Shown here: in pieces, positions 62,880 to 64,000 of the stretch
Position numbering within the stretch: the stretch's first letter is position 1
Layout: each line of letters opens with the position of its first letter
NCBI RefSeq assembly: GCF_022539505.1
Contig: NC_061513.1
Location: 350,281,696 to 350,345,695, forward strand
DNA length: 64,000 nucleotides
Reading direction: 5' to 3'
Origin: Lolium rigidum
Taxonomy: Eukaryota; Streptophyta; Magnoliopsida; Poales; Poaceae
The notes under the pieces: generated by a model
Database searches by the model: none
What the model saw: only the letters and a program-made list of their open reading frames with translations
What the model was told of the DNA's origin: nothing
Made by a program: the position numbers and the translations under genes

Positions 62880-64000
62880 TGAAGGAGATATGCCCTAGAG
62901 GCAATAATAAAGTGGTTATTATTTATATCTTTATGTTTATGATAAATGTTTATATATCATTCTATAATTGTATTAACCGAAACATTAGTACATGTGTGAT
63001 ATGTAGACAATAAAGAAGTCCCTAGTATGCCTCTTAAACTAGCTTGTTGATTAATGGATGATTAGTTTCATAATCATGAACATTGGATGTTATTAATAAC
63101 AAGGTTATATCATTGTATGAATGATGTAATGGATACACCCAATTAAGCGTAGCATAAGATCTCGTCATTAAGTTATTTGCTATAAGCTTTCGATACATAG
63201 TTACCTAGTCCTTATGACCATGAGATCATGTAAATCACTTATACCGGAAAGGTACTTTGATTACACCAAACACCACTGCGTAAATGGGTGGCTATAAAGG
63301 TGGGATTAAGTATCCGGAAAGTATGAGTTGAGGCATATGGATCAACAAGTGTGATTTGTCCATCCCGATGACGGATAGATATACTCGGGCCCTCTCGGTG
63401 GAATGTCGTCTAATGTCTTGCAAGCATATGAATGAGTTCATAAGAGACCACATACCACGGTACGAGTAAAGAGTACTTGTCGGGAGACGAGGTTGAACAA
63501 GGTATAGAGTGATACCGAAGATCAAACCTCGGACAAGTAAAATATCGTGTGACAAAGGGAATTGGTATTGTATGTGAATGGTTCATTCGATCACTAAAGT
63601 CATCGTTGAATATGTGGGAGCCATTATGGATCTCCGGATCCCGCTATTGGTTATTGGTCGGAGTGAGTACTCAACCATGTCCGCATAGTTCACGAACCGT
63701 AGGGTGACACACTTAAAGTTGGATGTTGAAATGGTAGAAATTGAATATGGAATGGAGTTCGAATATTTGTTCGGAGTCCCGGATGAGATCCCGGACATCA
63801 CGAGGAGTTCCGGAATGGTCCGGAGAATAAGATTCATATATAGGATGTCATTTTATGTGAATTAAAATGTCGCGGAAGGTTCTATGGAAGGTTCTAGAAG
63901 GTTCTAGAAAAGTCCGGAAGAAACCACCAAGGAAGGTGGAGTCCACATGGGACTCCACCTCCATGGCCGGCCAACCCTAGTGGGGGAGGAGTCCCAAGTG
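62880..64000 (+). repeat. 3' LTR of the Copia element, incomplete
   Basis: The LTR starts TGAAGGAGATATGCCCTAGA just after the purine tract CAAGTGGGAGAC. It continues past the window end, so no length can be given. Start and order match Angela/BARE-type LTRs, but the sequence is clearly diverged. Confidence 0.85.

Larger units (their letters stand above)
58141..64000 (+). mobile_element. Angela/BARE-like Copia element, 5'-truncated and decayed
   Basis: The fragment begins in the untranslated leader (AGGTAGATTAGATCT near 58167), without a 5' LTR or tRNA-Met primer site. Leader phrases known from Angela/BARE elements follow (CATGAAGACGGCGCCATGGA, CATACAACGGGTG twice at about 58731 and 59580). 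The coding part is broken, the polypurine tract is at about 62867-62878, and the 3' LTR begins at 62880 and leaves the window. Confidence 0.85.

Overview
The window is nuclear DNA from a grass, most likely a Pooideae/Triticeae-type cereal. The evidence is the transposon content: Gypsy elements whose LTRs start TGATACGTCT, Tat-like Gypsy elements with antisense genes, an Angela/BARE-clade Copia element, Stowaway MITEs and a LINE 3' end. The one clear host gene is a grass SHAGGY-like kinase. Family names are from my knowledge of these groups; no database was searched.

Layout. 1-14768: three nested non-autonomous Gypsy elements. B is the host. A (minus strand, left end outside the window) is inserted in B's internal region at 5081/5082. 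C (7867-14695) is complete, has a 5-bp target duplication GGGAC, and splits B's 3' LTR. 14769-15630: element D, the LTR end, primer-binding site and gag start of a second Gypsy family. 15630-26700: intergenic DNA with a possible first exon, a 49-bp tandem array, a 318-bp repeat, a Stowaway MITE, Helitron-like tails and a decayed PIF-Harbinger transposon with TTA duplications. 27371-31092 (minus): a complete 12-exon GSK3/SHAGGY-like kinase of 399 aa that resembles rice SK41 (GSK5/TGW3). 31093-47227: gene-poor DNA with a Stowaway MITE, a Mutator-type element with a perfect 9-bp duplication and a nested foldback, a LINE 3' end, a 271-bp tandem duplication and a broken GRF zinc-finger gene.

47228-58140: two nested copies (E and F) of the same Gypsy family as D, both on the minus strand. 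Each carries, antisense to itself, an intact six-exon gene (751 and 758 codons of protein) with its own TATA box. Between the LTR and this gene lies an array that repeats the 12-base purine tract found at the LTR edge; the 12-mer occurs nine times across the two copies. 58140-64000: an Angela-like Copia element, truncated at its 5' end and heavily decayed, with its 3' LTR running off the window.

The kinase is the only gene I expect to serve the plant. The most unusual structures are the paired antisense genes in E and F and the amplified polypurine-tract motif beside them.
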